Shown: in pieces, positions 1-11,509 of the stretch | Layout: each line of letters starts with the position of its first letter | How positions within the stretch are numbered: position 1 is the stretch's first letter | Source: Diploscapter coronatus | Taxonomy: Eukaryota; Nematoda; Chromadorea; Rhabditida; Rhabditidae | DNA length: 64,000 nucleotides | Reading direction: 5' to 3' | NCBI GenBank assembly: GCA_964036155.1 | Contig: OZ038422.1 | Span: forward strand, 84,777,201-84,841,200 | The notes under the pieces: model-generated | The model's input: only the letters and a program-made list of their open reading frames with translations | Databases searched by the model: none | Told to the model about the DNA's origin: nothing | Translations under genes and position numbers: made by a program

Positions 1-114
1 GATTTAATATATCCCTAGTTTCATCGAAAAGCTGATCTTCACAAAATTTTGATCAAAATCGAAGTTTTACTACAATTTCGTCAAATTTTAGATTGACGTT
101 AAAGTTGATCTCTA

Positions 115-1075
115 TCATTTTTCTGAATTCATTGAATTTACAAATCCATTCACCACATGGACAGCGTTAGCCAGCGAGCCGGGCAGTTTATAAGCAAACG
201 CAGTCGACATACAAATCGCGAATGCCAACGGAATGCAGACTGAGAGAAGCGTCAGGGTACGCCACTGAAAAGCGATAAATTAACGCCAAGGCGTGATTAC
301 AAGAATAATATTTAACTTAAATTAAATAATAATGTCATCCTAAAACTCAAAACGATACTATCAGCGCTATCTTTGAACAGTTTGATAGAGTCGCGACGTT
401 CGTTCGAATTCAATTAAAGGGCGCTATCGAAACAACTAACAGCAATGTTATTAACGCTGATGCGCGTTGTTGCGTGGTTGAGCTTGCGAACGCTGCCGAT
501 CATCGCCAAATTGACGCTAAAGACGACGCTCGCAACGGCAATCGAAATTAGCGGGGAGTAGTTGAGCATCGGTAGCGACGTCCACAACATCGAGATGACC
601 GAACCGCTGGAAAATAGATGGCGTATTTGAAGTAACATCAATTAATATGACATCGTTAATTATGACGTCATTTAAAATAAAGTCAATTATTATTACTCAA
701 ATTGATATGTTACGCCAATAAAAACTACCCTTAAAATCGAAGTTAATAGAAATTTGATAACTTTAATTCATACGATAAAAGTTATTGCTTGGTAAGTTCA
801 TTTCAAATGAAAATCAAGCTTATAGTGAAAATTCTTATCAAAATTTTATGAAATAGTTTAAGATATGTGAAAATATCTATTTTAAATCAATGAAAATTAA
901 GAATTCCAAAGAATTCTTATGGTCTAAATATATACCTGTCCAAATACATGTAGGTGAGTAGATCGTAGATGATGGTGGTGAGCGAGAGAACGCAGGAGAA
1001 CGCGAGCAGCGAGCAGCAAAAGATCCACAACCGAGTGCGGAATCGAAACGAGCATTCCACCGTGAGGACAGTCAT
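115..1075 (-). CDS. small multi-span membrane protein, family not recognised
   Basis: Three exons on the minus strand join in frame: 1075-936, 606-441 and 264-115, giving 151 residues. Introns are GT-AG with acceptors TTTTCCAG and TTTTCAG. The chain starts MTVLTVECSFRF and has three or four strongly hydrophobic stretches: about residues 17-41, two in 47-90, and about 103-132. Short basic segments lie between them (RFRTR, SVRKLNHATTR). This looks like a tetraspan or three-span integral membrane protein. No family signature was recognised. The last exon could instead end at a GTGAAT donor near 150, continuing into an exon outside the window, so the C-terminus is provisional. It is transcribed away from lmp-1, leaving a 2.7 kb divergent gap. 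Confidence 0.6.
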
Positions 1076-1247
1076 TTTGGAGCGGGACAAGGTTTGATAA
1101 TAATCACATATTTCGTAATTTCGTAGAATTTCAAAGTATTCAAATCGTTATTTTGATTTATTGAGATGAAAAAGTCGATCTCATTAGACTCCTTTTTTAA
1201 ATCGAGCATCTTGAGGATGAACAATCTTGAAAAATGAGCAAATTCAA

Positions 1248-1423
1248 GAGCCCATTCAGACTTAGTTGCAGTGCAACTTGCAACTTGCAACTCATTTGGA
1301 ATAGCATGGAAAATCAAGAAAACACGAAACAATGCAATCGCGCTTCCTTCATTTCTCATGTTATTTCGAGCAAGAGTTGCAAGTTGCAAGCTCTGTTAGC
1401 AACTAACGTCAGAACGAGCCCTT
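1248..1423. mobile_element. MITE-like inverted-repeat element, family A
   Basis: The ends are inverted copies of a GGGCTCGTTCATACTTAGTTG-like sequence followed by TTGCAACTTGCAA. The core carries AATAGCATGGAAAATCAAGA and GATGCAATCGC-like blocks shared with copies at 17269-17426 and 22318-22477. There is no coding capacity. Copy boundaries are accurate to a few bases. Confidence 0.75.
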
Positions 1424-1667
1424 TCAGAATATTTCATTTAATATCCTTCTAATTGCGATAAAATTTGTTTATTCGGATGTAATTTCATCATTTCCCCTCC
1501 TACACATGTGATATTCTTAATTTTTGATTGACAATTTATTTTCATTTTTCCAATTAGTCGCATGTCTTTGCGGGAATGCCGTAAATCATTTCCAATGTCC
1601 ATATGGGGTTGTCAGATTTTCATTGAATTCCCAAATTTTCCTTTTAGCAAAAATTTCATTCTAACAT

Positions 1668-1824
1668 TATTGTTAATGCCGAAATCTGAGAGTTCGAAAA
1701 TGAGGGAGAAAGACGACTTAGACGCCAGTCTCTCTTTTTCACGTCTAATTTTCTGATTTTCTAATCGCTAGAAATAGCTGTGCGCCCCACTTTGCACGTC
1801 TCCCAGGTTTAAGCACCAACAATA
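1668..1824. mobile_element. MITE-like element, family B (TA-flanked)
   Basis: This is a diverged copy of a family with ends TATTGTTGATGCC and GGCATCAACAATA. The core contains GATTTTCTAATCGCTAGAAA and GCGCCCCACTTTGCACG-type blocks. Other copies are at 19765, 30693, 32313 and 49768. The TA at both ends and the TIRs suggest mobilisation by a Tc1/mariner-type transposase (inference). Confidence 0.75.
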
Positions 1825-3138
1825 CGTAGAGTCAGTAATATCGATAGTCTTGAGGAAAACGCTTCTGAATTACATCATAGCACTATTAAATTATTGTGTG
1901 CATATTTAGAGCTTGTGGCGTATCAGAATATTGTTCTGGCTAAACCTCTCGGTTTCAGTTAACGCCGACTATATTTCATTATCCTCATTATTGTCTACCG
2001 AAGGGGCGTGGTTTTACTTACCTTAGTTGGACTTCAGGTTGTCGTAAAATCGCCTATTTACCCTCACTTTATACCATGCAGCTTCGGGGTCTACTGGCAG
2101 GTAGGATTAAAGTTTCAACTTTATGACGTCATATTTGAACCCTTATTTTCTTCGAAAACTTTTTATATAAATATTTCTCTCTAAAGCAATTTACCATAAA
2201 ATTTTAAATTAAAGAAAATACTCAGATCTGTATTTTTTAATTTTGAAAAGACTAGGGTTTGATATATCCATAAACTTTAGCTTTAGTCCTGCTGATATCC
2301 CTATGCTGTCCGGGATTTTCCCTGAGAGGAGCTCTATTTCGCTCAGGCAGAAGTCTCCCGATCACATCGAATTTGGATGTTCTAGATCAGTCCGACTTAG
2401 ACCAGAATGAGAAGAGATCGGTAAGACCAATAAAAGTCGGTTTTTTGCGTTAATTCTGAAAAATATAGCCTTAACATACATTCTATAATCCATTCATCTC
2501 GATTTCCATGACGATAAATTGAATCAAACCCTAGTATCAATCCTCGACTTTATTAGGGAAAACTACAGTAACCCTTAGTTATATGATGCAAGTAGACTTT
2601 CACATAAGCCTTAAAAATATAAATTGAAAAATGCATTAATCGAAAAATAAATTCCAATTTTTAGTCAATGCCTTGGATATCGCCGATTCGAAATCGCTAT
2701 ACCTATGGATATATGCCGAGAAGACTCCTATAGCTACCAGTGAAATGATGTTTTATGTCCCCCCGTCAGTTTGATTGATTTTTTGAAAAACTAATTCGTT
2801 CTGTTGTAAATTTGCAATTTTCTCTAGAATAAAAACTACCGTAATTTTCACTTATCGACGAATAAATCGTTTTTCATTGTTTATCACGACAACTTTGCAC
2901 AAGTCTTGCATTGTCACCATTCACCACGCCCCCAACCACTTGATTCATCACCTTTCGATGTTTTTCTTTTTGAATTTTCCTTGAAATTCCTCCAAATTTT
3001 CGAATTTTCTAGGTCACAAGTGTGTCAGAATATCCAAAAAGCATCCGGAAGGTCGAAATTTTTAAATTGCACCCGAAATTTTGGCCCAAAAATCGTGAAA
3101 ACTGGTCGATTTTTGTTTTTTCGCTATCAGCTCTAGAT

Positions 3139-3157
3139 GGGGGGGGGGGGGGGGGGG
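3139..3157 (+). repeat. poly-G tract
   Basis: An uninterrupted run of 19 G lies about 580 bases upstream of the lmp-1 start codon. Such tracts can form G-quadruplexes. The length may be affected by assembly error. Confidence 0.85.
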
Positions 3158-3734
3158 CAAATGATTGGAGTACACCGAGAAGGCCCAAAATTGGTGCTTA
3201 TCACCTTATCACTATTTCGATCAGACTATCAGGGCTAATTGCTTCTAATTCTTTCTTTCGACGGAGGTGCCCATCTTTTGAATTTGATCCATTCTGAATA
3301 CGATTGATTGAAGAACCCAAATTTTTATTTCAAAAAAAAAAAAATAGTAAAGGAGCCCTTCCTCTAAATTATTAGTAATTCGTCCCTTTCCCCCTATATT
3401 TTGACTATCGATGTCTGGTTCTGTTCTTTTCGCTGTAAATATTGATGAATAGAGCCTCGATGGGGAGGCGGGACAGTCGGCGCAATTTCTCTCGCTTTTT
3501 TCCGAGCTGACTAATTGTTTATCCAATTCGTCGGTTTTTTGACTTCTGTAAATTCGCTATTTTACAAATGTTCAATTGATTTTCCTGAAAAATTAGTGCA
3601 CTTTATGCAAATTCACTACTCGACTATTTTTTTCTCCTGAAAAATTAATGCATTTTGTGAAAGTTCATTATTTTTACAATTTTTTCCTGGAAAATGGTGA
3701 TGTTTACAAAATATGCCGACTTTCCAGAAGAAGT

Positions 3735-5713
3735 ATGGCGTTCATGCGTTTCGCGTTCGTGTTCGTGTGCGGAGCGTTGGCGGTCGGCGCCGAGAACTGG
3801 AGCGTCACCAACCCGGAAACCAACCTCACCTGCCTCATCCTGGACGCCGATCTCAGCTTCAACCTCAAATTCCTCAATGTGAGTCGGGAGGAGAAGAATT
3901 TTCTGCCCCAAAAAGTTGGCCCAAAAACATGATATTTTGGTTAGAAATGTTGAAATTTCAAAATTCGCTCTAGACTCAGCAGAAAATTTGAAATTTATCC
4001 ATAATTTGCAAAAAAAAAAAAAGATGCATATTTTGGCTAAAGATTTTGAAAAGAAAGAATGTTCAGGAGACTTCCAACCAGACGCAGTCCTACACAGCCG
4101 ACTTCAACAAGACCAACAACGCGGGCGGCGAGTGCAACGCCATTCGCAACAACCAACCCGTCAACTATCTCAAAGTGCGCCAGATTAAAGAAAACATGCG
4201 ACAAAAATAAAACTCCTAATTTTCTTCATTTTCGAGATTATTTTCTCTTTAAAACTTTCTCCTTTCGTGATAGAAAAAATATCTTCAAATAATCAATATT
4301 TTAATGTCCAGGTCGACTTCTACGTGACCAGTAAAGAACCGGCCTCGCTGCTTTCGTCTTGGACGGTTGAGTTCTGGTTCGGCAAACCCAAGGTGATTTA
4401 GACAAAAAAAATTAAAATTTTAAATACAAATTTTCCAAAGGAGAATCTTAAAAAAAAGTAGAAGATAAAATTTTTCTAATTTTCAGGACTCAGCGGCATT
4501 CCAGCTGGTCGACTACAAGCTCGTCACGGCAAGAACGGCTGAAATCCCCTTCTCGGGCACTTTCGAGCGACCGACATCGGCGGAGGCTGAAATCCAGGCC
4601 AAGGACAAGAATGCGTTCCAGGTTAGAAAAATGAAGGATGATGGAAAATTTTGGAAAAAAAATCCAAAAGTGATATTACAAGGCCTTATTTATCCTTTGC
4701 CTTTGCGAAATTATGAGAGGAAATAGCGAGGGGTAAACAAAAAAGTTCTTTTTCTGTTCAGTTAAGGTAAATACAAGACGTTTTCAAAGAATAAGGTCTG
4801 CAAGGCCGTATAAAAGCATAGAAAAATGATCAAAACGATATAATTTGAAAAAAAACGATTTTTAGTGCTCGGACACTACCCTCGGTCTCAATCAAGAGTC
4901 GAGCATCCAGCTGCGAAACCTGCGCACGATCGCTTTCGCTGACCTCAACTCCACCGAGTTCCCCAAGGAGCAGCGTGAGTTGAAAAATGGGAAAATATTT
5001 CTCAAGAAAAAGCCACTTTTTATAGATTTTCGTGAAAATTTTCATCTTTAGAGGAAAACGTTTTCTTTAATCTTTGAAATCTATAGGAAAATACTCGTTT
5101 CTGTTTCAAGGCTTCTCAACTCTTCTTGAAAAACGAATCATTAAAAAATAACAAAATTGGAGCATTGAAATTTTTGAAATATAAAGAAAATACTTGCAGA
5201 ATACGAGCTGTGCCTGAGGGACTCGAAGACGTCCGATGTGGTGCCGATCGTGGTCGGTGCCTGTCTGGCCGGCCTTGTCGTCATCGTTCTCGTCGCCTAC
5301 CTCGTCGGCAGGGCTCGCGCCAAGCGTCAGGTAACCCAATAACCAAACAAAACCACAAAGAAGTGAAAATAATCCAACCCTAGCATTAAAATTTGCCCGA
5401 AAAGACATTTTTGGACACATGGTTCTCTATAGTTCACCGGATTTTATGCTCGTACTTGTAAATTTTCACATCCGTGGGTGTCTGCATGAAACGAGATAGT
5501 GCATATTTTCGAGAGACGAAAAAGAAGACGTGCCCTTTTCCTTTCTTGATAAGGCACTCTTGTTTCATAGGGTTAACCGCGCACGGTCCGAAAATGTTGC
5601 AAGTTTGATAAAGAATTTAGCTCTGACTTGGAAATGCTTAGTTTAAATCGAAAAAAACTTGATACTTTATTAATAGAAGATGAATTTGATTTCAGGGATA
5701 CGCCAGCGTCTAG
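3735..5713 (+). CDS. lmp-1: LMP-1, lysosome-associated membrane glycoprotein (LAMP family)
   Basis: Seven exons (3735-3878, 4067-4174, 4312-4392, 4487-4621, 4866-4974, 5200-5330, 5696-5713) give 241 residues in one frame, close to the short worm LMP-1. The start is chosen at [19 protein letters not shown], a good signal peptide, 8 bases after a TTTCCAG likely trans-splice site. A luminal LAMP domain follows, with spaced cysteines (LTCL, GECN, QCSD, ELCL) and N-glycosylation sequons (NLT, NQT, NST). A single membrane span ([20 protein letters not shown]) and a short tail ending GYASV come last. A GYxx-hydrophobic tail is the known lysosomal sorting signal of LAMPs, and here it sits alone on the last 18-base exon. 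The protein should be a type I glycoprotein of the lysosome or gut-granule membrane. The exon 2 donor (GTGCGC) is weak but gives the only continuous frame. Confidence 0.93.
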
Positions 5714-6653
5714 ACGCCCCTCATCTTCAGGAACACTACTACTAACAACTTGGGTCATTTCTTAGAAAAAGACTGATAGATAGTCTCAGGAAATGTCAAA
5801 TCTGAACAAATTCTAAATGTTCAAACAGAACAAATTAGAATATTTTTCATTATCAGGCTAGTTTATCAGTTTTTCTTGGAAAAACCCTGAAAACGTCTCC
5901 CACTAGCCCTTCTCTGTAGGAATTTAGAAAATATATGACAGTTTGAAGTGTGAACTTATGAAATTTTGAGAAATTTCGCAAGCAAGTGTTTCAAAATATC
6001 ATGAATTTTCAAATTTCACCCTCTTTTTCGTTTTTATTCATTCATTTCATTTCCATTATTTATTCTGCTTTTTCTCGATTATTCTATTTTTTCGTAATTT
6101 AATTATTTCGACCTGATTTCATACTTTCCTGATCTTGATAAGATCCGTTTTTTCTGTTGACTTTAAATTTCTCTATTCCCCTGACTTATTTCCTCAACTT
6201 TTTCTTGAGTAGCGTATACACTTTGTTGAGTTCACTTTATCCCTTAGGATTCTAAAGTTAAACGATCAATGCTCTGATTGAAACAGGTAAACATTGTTGT
6301 TTTTCAGCCAACACATCCCTATATTTTTACCGTAATCTTCGAATAGAAGCCTCTGTATCATTCTTCCTGTTTAATGACTTCTATTTGGAGATTACTGCAG
6401 TCTCCCCACCCAGCCAAAACCATATATGATTGTTGTGCGTTTTTTCGGACCACAATTTTCTACACTGTGGCCCCACTTTTTATACGGTTCAATAAACAAG
6501 GGATACTACCTCAGGAAGATTATTTATATTTTTGGAAGATGAAGGTTTTGAAAATCCGAGAAAATACCTGAAATAAAAAAAAACTCGAGAATTACGGCAA
6601 GATGACTCGCACTTTCAGAATTCTGAATTTTGACGGCGTCGATTCGATTTTTG
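5714..6653. other. intergenic / lmp-1 3' region
   Basis: No gene is supported. The stretch is AT-rich, with an AATAAA at about 6491 that could belong to a long lmp-1 3' UTR. An ATG at 6602 opens a frame that stops just before the donor of the next gene, so it was not used. Confidence 0.5.
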
Positions 6654-7028
6654 ATGCAAAACGCGTCGGCGATCAGCAGCCACCAACTAGAGACCGCCGA
6701 GAGCAAGGAGAACTTGATGGACTTTGAGGAGGTACGATAAGATGACGTCGTCGGAAAATGTTTCTCCTGAAAAATGGCGTTTTTCCTTCTAAATTATTGA
6801 GAACGCCTCGAGCTTTCTAATATTTAACGCCTTTAAAGATGCCATCCTTTGAATTTTCACATGTTCCAGTTCACCCCCAAGTCCGACCTCCCGATCGTGC
6901 ACACCGACTACTACAACGACTTTGGCGATTTGTTCCTGGACGATCAAGTTCCGGCCTCGACTGCTAAGTCCGAACACCAGCAGCAGCCTGCGGACCCGAG
7001 CATTTCCGGACCCACCTCTAAGGCCTAA
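6654..7028 (+). CDS. COPS9/CSNAP-like small acidic protein
   Basis: Two exons (6654-6731, 6870-7028) encode 78 residues. Residues 21-47 contain NLMDFEE, then HTDYYNDFGDLFLDD. This matches the arrangement of the small COP9 signalosome subunit COPS9 (CSNAP/MYEOV2), in which an LMDL segment is followed by HADFFNDFEDLFDDDD at the C-terminus (recalled from the human protein). Family members bind the CSN core through these aromatic/acidic residues. Here a Gln/Ser/Pro-rich tail of about 30 residues follows the motif, whereas the human protein ends there. The start is the first ATG of the frame, with a TTTCAG about 36 bases upstream as a plausible trans-splice site. pnpt-1 lies immediately downstream on the same strand. 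Assignment rests on one short motif, so it is probable rather than certain. Confidence 0.7.
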
Positions 7029-7055
7029 CCGGGAATTTCTAGAGCGACCATCAAA

Positions 7056-10000
7056 ATGATATTCAAATCTAAAGTCAACCTGTTATTTTTGTTGAGGTAG
7101 AGTTTTTTAGCTCCCAGAGGCAAGTTTTCTGAACTTCTTTTCTAAAACTATTCATTTCTCGGAAATGATTCTCCGACTTTCTCTTCTGATATTTACCAGA
7201 GTTTAACAACCTCATGAATTTCAATTGGTTTTTGTGTAGGAAATAAAACTTTAAATTGAAAAATGTTGGTTTTCTTTTTAGAAATGCACGCTCCACTCGT
7301 GTCGTTCACTCATTGTCGTTATCAACCACCGCGAATTCAAAAACCACCCACTCCATCTCGGTACCCGTCGGGGAGCAGCCGATCATTTTCAAGACGGGTA
7401 AATTTTCTCTTGAAATTAAAATAAAAATAAAATTTTAAAATATTCAGGCCACGTGGCCCGCCTCACCGCGTCTTCTGTGATCGCATCTCAGGGCGATTCA
7501 GCAGTTCTGGCGACGTGCGTCGCGAATCCGTTGGATTCAGAATCCAGCCAAATTCCGGGTGGAGGCGTCCCACTTACCGTCGATTATCGGTATTTTTTTA
7601 ATTCCCTGAAAAAAATTGAAAGATAATATTTACTACGGGAATGTTTTTTTGGAATACATGCATTTGAAGGTTTTTCTGTAAAAGATAAAGTTTTCAGCCC
7701 CAGCGCCGCAGCAGTAGGCCGAATTCCGACTAACTATTTGCGAAGGGAGCTCGGCCAGAGTGACGCTGACATTTTGACGTCGAGAATCATCGACAGGAGC
7801 ATTCGCTCCAGATTCCCGCAAAACTACAGACGGAGTACTCAGGTAAAATAAGGAAATGACGTTTTTAGAAAGGAAAATAATAATGCCATTTAAAATATAT
7901 GGTATCTTTTACAATAAGAAAAACTTATTTTTCAAATTTTATAAGGGACCATATATCAAAATCTCGGCTCTTAGAAAAAGACACCGGCTTTTTTCTTTTC
8001 TTCTCTTGCTTTCTCATACTATTTCTTAGAAAACCCGGTGTCTTTTTCTAATCGGTGTCCCGGTGTCTTTTTCTATGAGCCCAAAATCTCATATTTTTTC
8101 TATTGAAAGAACTTTATTTTCAAATTAAAAATCAGCTAAACATGAAAAAGAGAAATAAATTTTAAAAAATAAAATACAAATTTCAGGTGATCTGCAAGCC
8201 CCTCTCACTGGACGACGATGGCGATAGCGCTGTGCTCTCCATCAACGCTGCTTCCGTCGCCCTCCACCTCTCCGAGCTGAATTTCCAGGGCCCGGTCGCG
8301 GCGGTCAGAGTCGCTAGGCTAGGAAATGAGGTGATTTTTCTTGATTTTCAGACTTGCAGATAAATAATCGCAACCGTGGTTGCAGTTGCCAATTCTCGAA
8401 AAAAACGCGCAAATCTGATTATTGTTTTGCAAAAAATGAATTTATTTATAGGAGAAAAGCGTCTATTTTCAAGATGATTTTTATTACCTTTGAAAATAAA
8501 ATGCTGCTTCTTTAAAAATTCACTAATTTAAACAAGGAAGACGTTACGTTTAGGAATGATTTTCCAATTTTTGAAGAAAGAAAAAAAAAATATATATATA
8601 TATAAATAAATTATTCTAGCTGATCGTAAACCCGAGTCGGAAAATTTTAACAAATTCCAAATTCAACCTACTTCTAACCGGGGGAAGAGACGACAAGACA
8701 GTCATGCTCGAAATGGACGGACAGGTATTTTTATTTTTTAAAATTTTTCGACAAATTTTATTTTTTATTTTAAAAAATTGCAATTTTTCAGGAAATCACT
8801 CTGGACGAATTCGAATCAGCCCTGGATAAAGCCTACTCAAAAATTCGACAGCTCCTGGACGCCCAAGACAAACTCAGTATGGAAATCGGCGTGAAGAAGG
8901 AGAAGAGCCACGATACCAATCAAACTACCGATTTTCTGGCCAGGGTAATTAGCTCAACTTATTTAATTAGGGTAATTCATTGGGGCTAATTATTGAATTT
9001 TTAGGCTGGCAACGTGGATAACGACTTGATGAAGTCGGTCGCTGAAATTTGCGAGCAGAAGGTCTACTACATCCTGACTGATCTGTCACATGATAAGCTG
9101 ACCAGGGATAACGCTATCAAGGTAGGGGATTTCAGACATCTCTCCTAAAAGTTGTTTTCATATCCTCGTTTAGGGGAGCTTCATATATCCGGATTTCAAA
9201 TATCCCCTATTTTCAGGCAGTTCTGGCCGACCTTCTCCAGTGCATGAGTAACTCCAAGCACGAGCCTGCGATGATATCTTCCGTTTTCAGTCTCTACGTC
9301 AAGTCTCAGATCAGGTAAAAGTAAGGGGTATATGAAATCCCCTTTTTGAAAAGAGACATATGAAATCGGGATTTTCAGGAATTTAATTCTGAAAAAAGGA
9401 CTGAGGGTGGATGGAAGAAAGCTGGACGAATTTCGGCCGATCAACATCGAAGTCGACGTCTTCAAGAAACTGCACGGATCATGTCTGTTTCAGCGGGGTC
9501 AGACTCAGGTAAACGCGAGATTTTCGAAAAGAAAAACGACGTTTAGAAAGGTGGATTTATTTATGGAAAACGGCTTAAAATGTGTTGACACTTGTGACAC
9601 TGACTTCAGTGTCAGTTTCAAACACTTGAAGTCCTGATGAAAAATGAATTTTTAAGAGATTTTCTATAAAAAAAACGTGGCTTGAAAGAAACATTTATAT
9701 TTTAAAAAATTTGCAGGTCTTCTCCACAGTCACATTCGACAGTGTTGAAGCAGCGTTTCATCCAGATTCCATCTCTCAAATGTTGGGCAGTCAGCAGAAA
9801 AAGACGTTCATGCTTCACTACGAGTTTCCAGGCTATGCGACGAACGAAATCTCGGTAGGATTGAATTTCTTCTCCAACACTGTTTGATTTTAAAAAAAAA
9901 ATTATCTTTTTGAAAATGCTTTGCAGGCCTCCCGAGGTGCAAATCGTCGTGAAATCGGGCATGGCGCTTTGGCGGAAAAGGCGCTGAAACACGTCATTCC

Positions 10001-11509
10001 AGACGAGTTTCCCTACAGTATCCGACTGGCTTGCCAGGTGAAATTATGATAATTTTGGAAACCACCTGCTCAAAAAATAAATTTACAAAAATACATATTT
10101 TCAATTAAAAAGCATAATGCAAGTATTTATTGCAGGTGCTGGAATCCAACGGCTCCTCGTCGATGGCTTCAGCGTGCGGCGGAAGTGTCGCCCTTCTGGA
10201 TGCCGGTGTCCGGCTGAAAAACCCCGTTGGCGGAGTGGCGATCGGACTCATGACTAATCCGGAAAAGTGGGGGGAATTTCATATATTCATTTGTTTGAAA
10301 CAAGATTTTCAAATATCCCTTTCTATGTTCAGACCTGACGAAGACTACCGTCTTCTGACTGACCTGATGGGTATGGAAGACTACGCTGGCGATATGGACT
10401 TTAAAATTGCCGGTATACAATTGAAATATTTGAAAAAATAAAATGAAAAAATTGAGGTACCGAAAAGGGCTTCACTGCGATGCAGTTGGACGTGAAAACA
10501 TTGGGATTGACGCGAAAACAGCTGAAAGAGTCGCTCGAGGTCGGTGACCGAGGCGTCAAGTTCGTCCTCGGGAAAATGCGAGCAGCTATTTCCGGGCCGA
10601 GGTTATTTTTGGATTTTATGAAAAAAGATAAATATTGAAGAAAATTAACTAACACATACCTTTATGCTAATTTTCCATTATTTTTTTAGAGTCCAATTCA
10701 AGCCGACCGTCCCCGTGGTTGAGGTGGTGTCAATAGAGCATTTCAAGCGACTGATTCTTTTCCGAAATGGCGCCTACAATCTGAAACTTATCGAGGCGGA
10801 AACCGGAGTTAAGGTTGTTGGATTTTAGACAATTTATCATTTTGAAAGGGATCAAAAATTTGGAAAAGAAATAAAAATTTGCAGATCTCCCAAGAAGACG
10901 ACACCCATGTGAGTCTCTTCGCTCCTAACCCAGAGAAACTCCAACAGGCAAAGGACCTCATGCAAAAGTATAGTATTTCTTTTTATTTTATGCTAATTGT
11001 TGACAAATTTCAGGCTATTCGATGAAAACGAAGTGAAGGAGTATCCCTATGGAAAAATGCTGCATGTGGAGGTCATTGAAATGTCGGATCGAGGGGTGAT
11101 GGTGAAGTTACCAGGTGGGTCTTTGGGAATAGGCTGCCAAATTACTCAATATTGTACTATTTATCTAAATGATATCATTACCAAATTACCAAAATGAAAC
11201 CACTGATGCCCTTTTCTTCAGATGGTGGCGCTCCCATATTCATCCCGAACGCTCGTCTATCCAACGTGCCCATCAAGCACCCATCGGCGGCAGGCTTACA
11301 GGTCAGAGGATATCATTTTTCGGATTTGGTACCATTTTGGTATTTCAGGTGGGACAGAAGATTACCATTCAGTGGCTTGGAAGAGACCCGACGACGGGAC
11401 AGATCAGGGTTTCAAGGTAGGAAGATTTACGAAATCCAAAAAAGGGATGTATGAAATCCTTTGCAGAAGGACTACGGCTGGTCTCTCCTCTCAAGCGGTG
11501 AACTCATAA
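7056..11509 (+). CDS. pnpt-1: mitochondrial polynucleotide phosphorylase (PNPase)
   Basis: About 21 exons in phase give 764 residues, close to human PNPT1 (783). Order: an N-terminal mitochondrial-targeting-like segment; first RNase PH domain ([20 protein letters not shown], then DRSIRSRFP); all-alpha linker; second RNase PH core with [25 protein letters not shown] and the catalytic-site [13 protein letters not shown]; a KH domain; and an S1 domain ([21 protein letters not shown]). The enzyme degrades RNA phosphorolytically, and in animals it sits in mitochondria. The KH loop reads LFRNGAYN, so the usual GxxG is missing. The start is uncertain: the exon at 7282 has no in-frame Met, and the modelled first exon (7056-7096) is the only upstream ATG found with a matching donor phase. 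One intron (10413-10456) is only 44 bases. The gene lies 28 bases after the COPS9-like gene in this model, so an operon is possible. Confidence 0.93.
7960..8090. repeat. inverted-repeat element in a pnpt-1 intron
   Basis: The arms GGCTCTTAGAAAAAGACACCG and CGGTGTCTTTTTCTATGAGCC are near-perfect inverted copies around a pyrimidine-rich centre. A further internal copy of the GGTGTCTTTTTCTA unit is present. It lies wholly within the intron 7843-8186. Confidence 0.7.

Larger units (their letters stand above)
1076..3734. other. divergent intergenic region
   Basis: No gene is supported in this 2.7 kb stretch between the small membrane protein (minus) and lmp-1 (plus). It holds two MITE-like elements (1248-1423 and 1668-1824), a 19-base G run at 3139-3157 and AT-rich sequence. 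The short open frames seen here have no splice context or protein features. Confidence 0.6.

Noticed and set aside
7285..7400. pnpt-1 start at the ATG at 7284 just after the TTTTTAG
   Set aside because: That ATG is in a different frame from the conserved IIFKTGHVARL segment.
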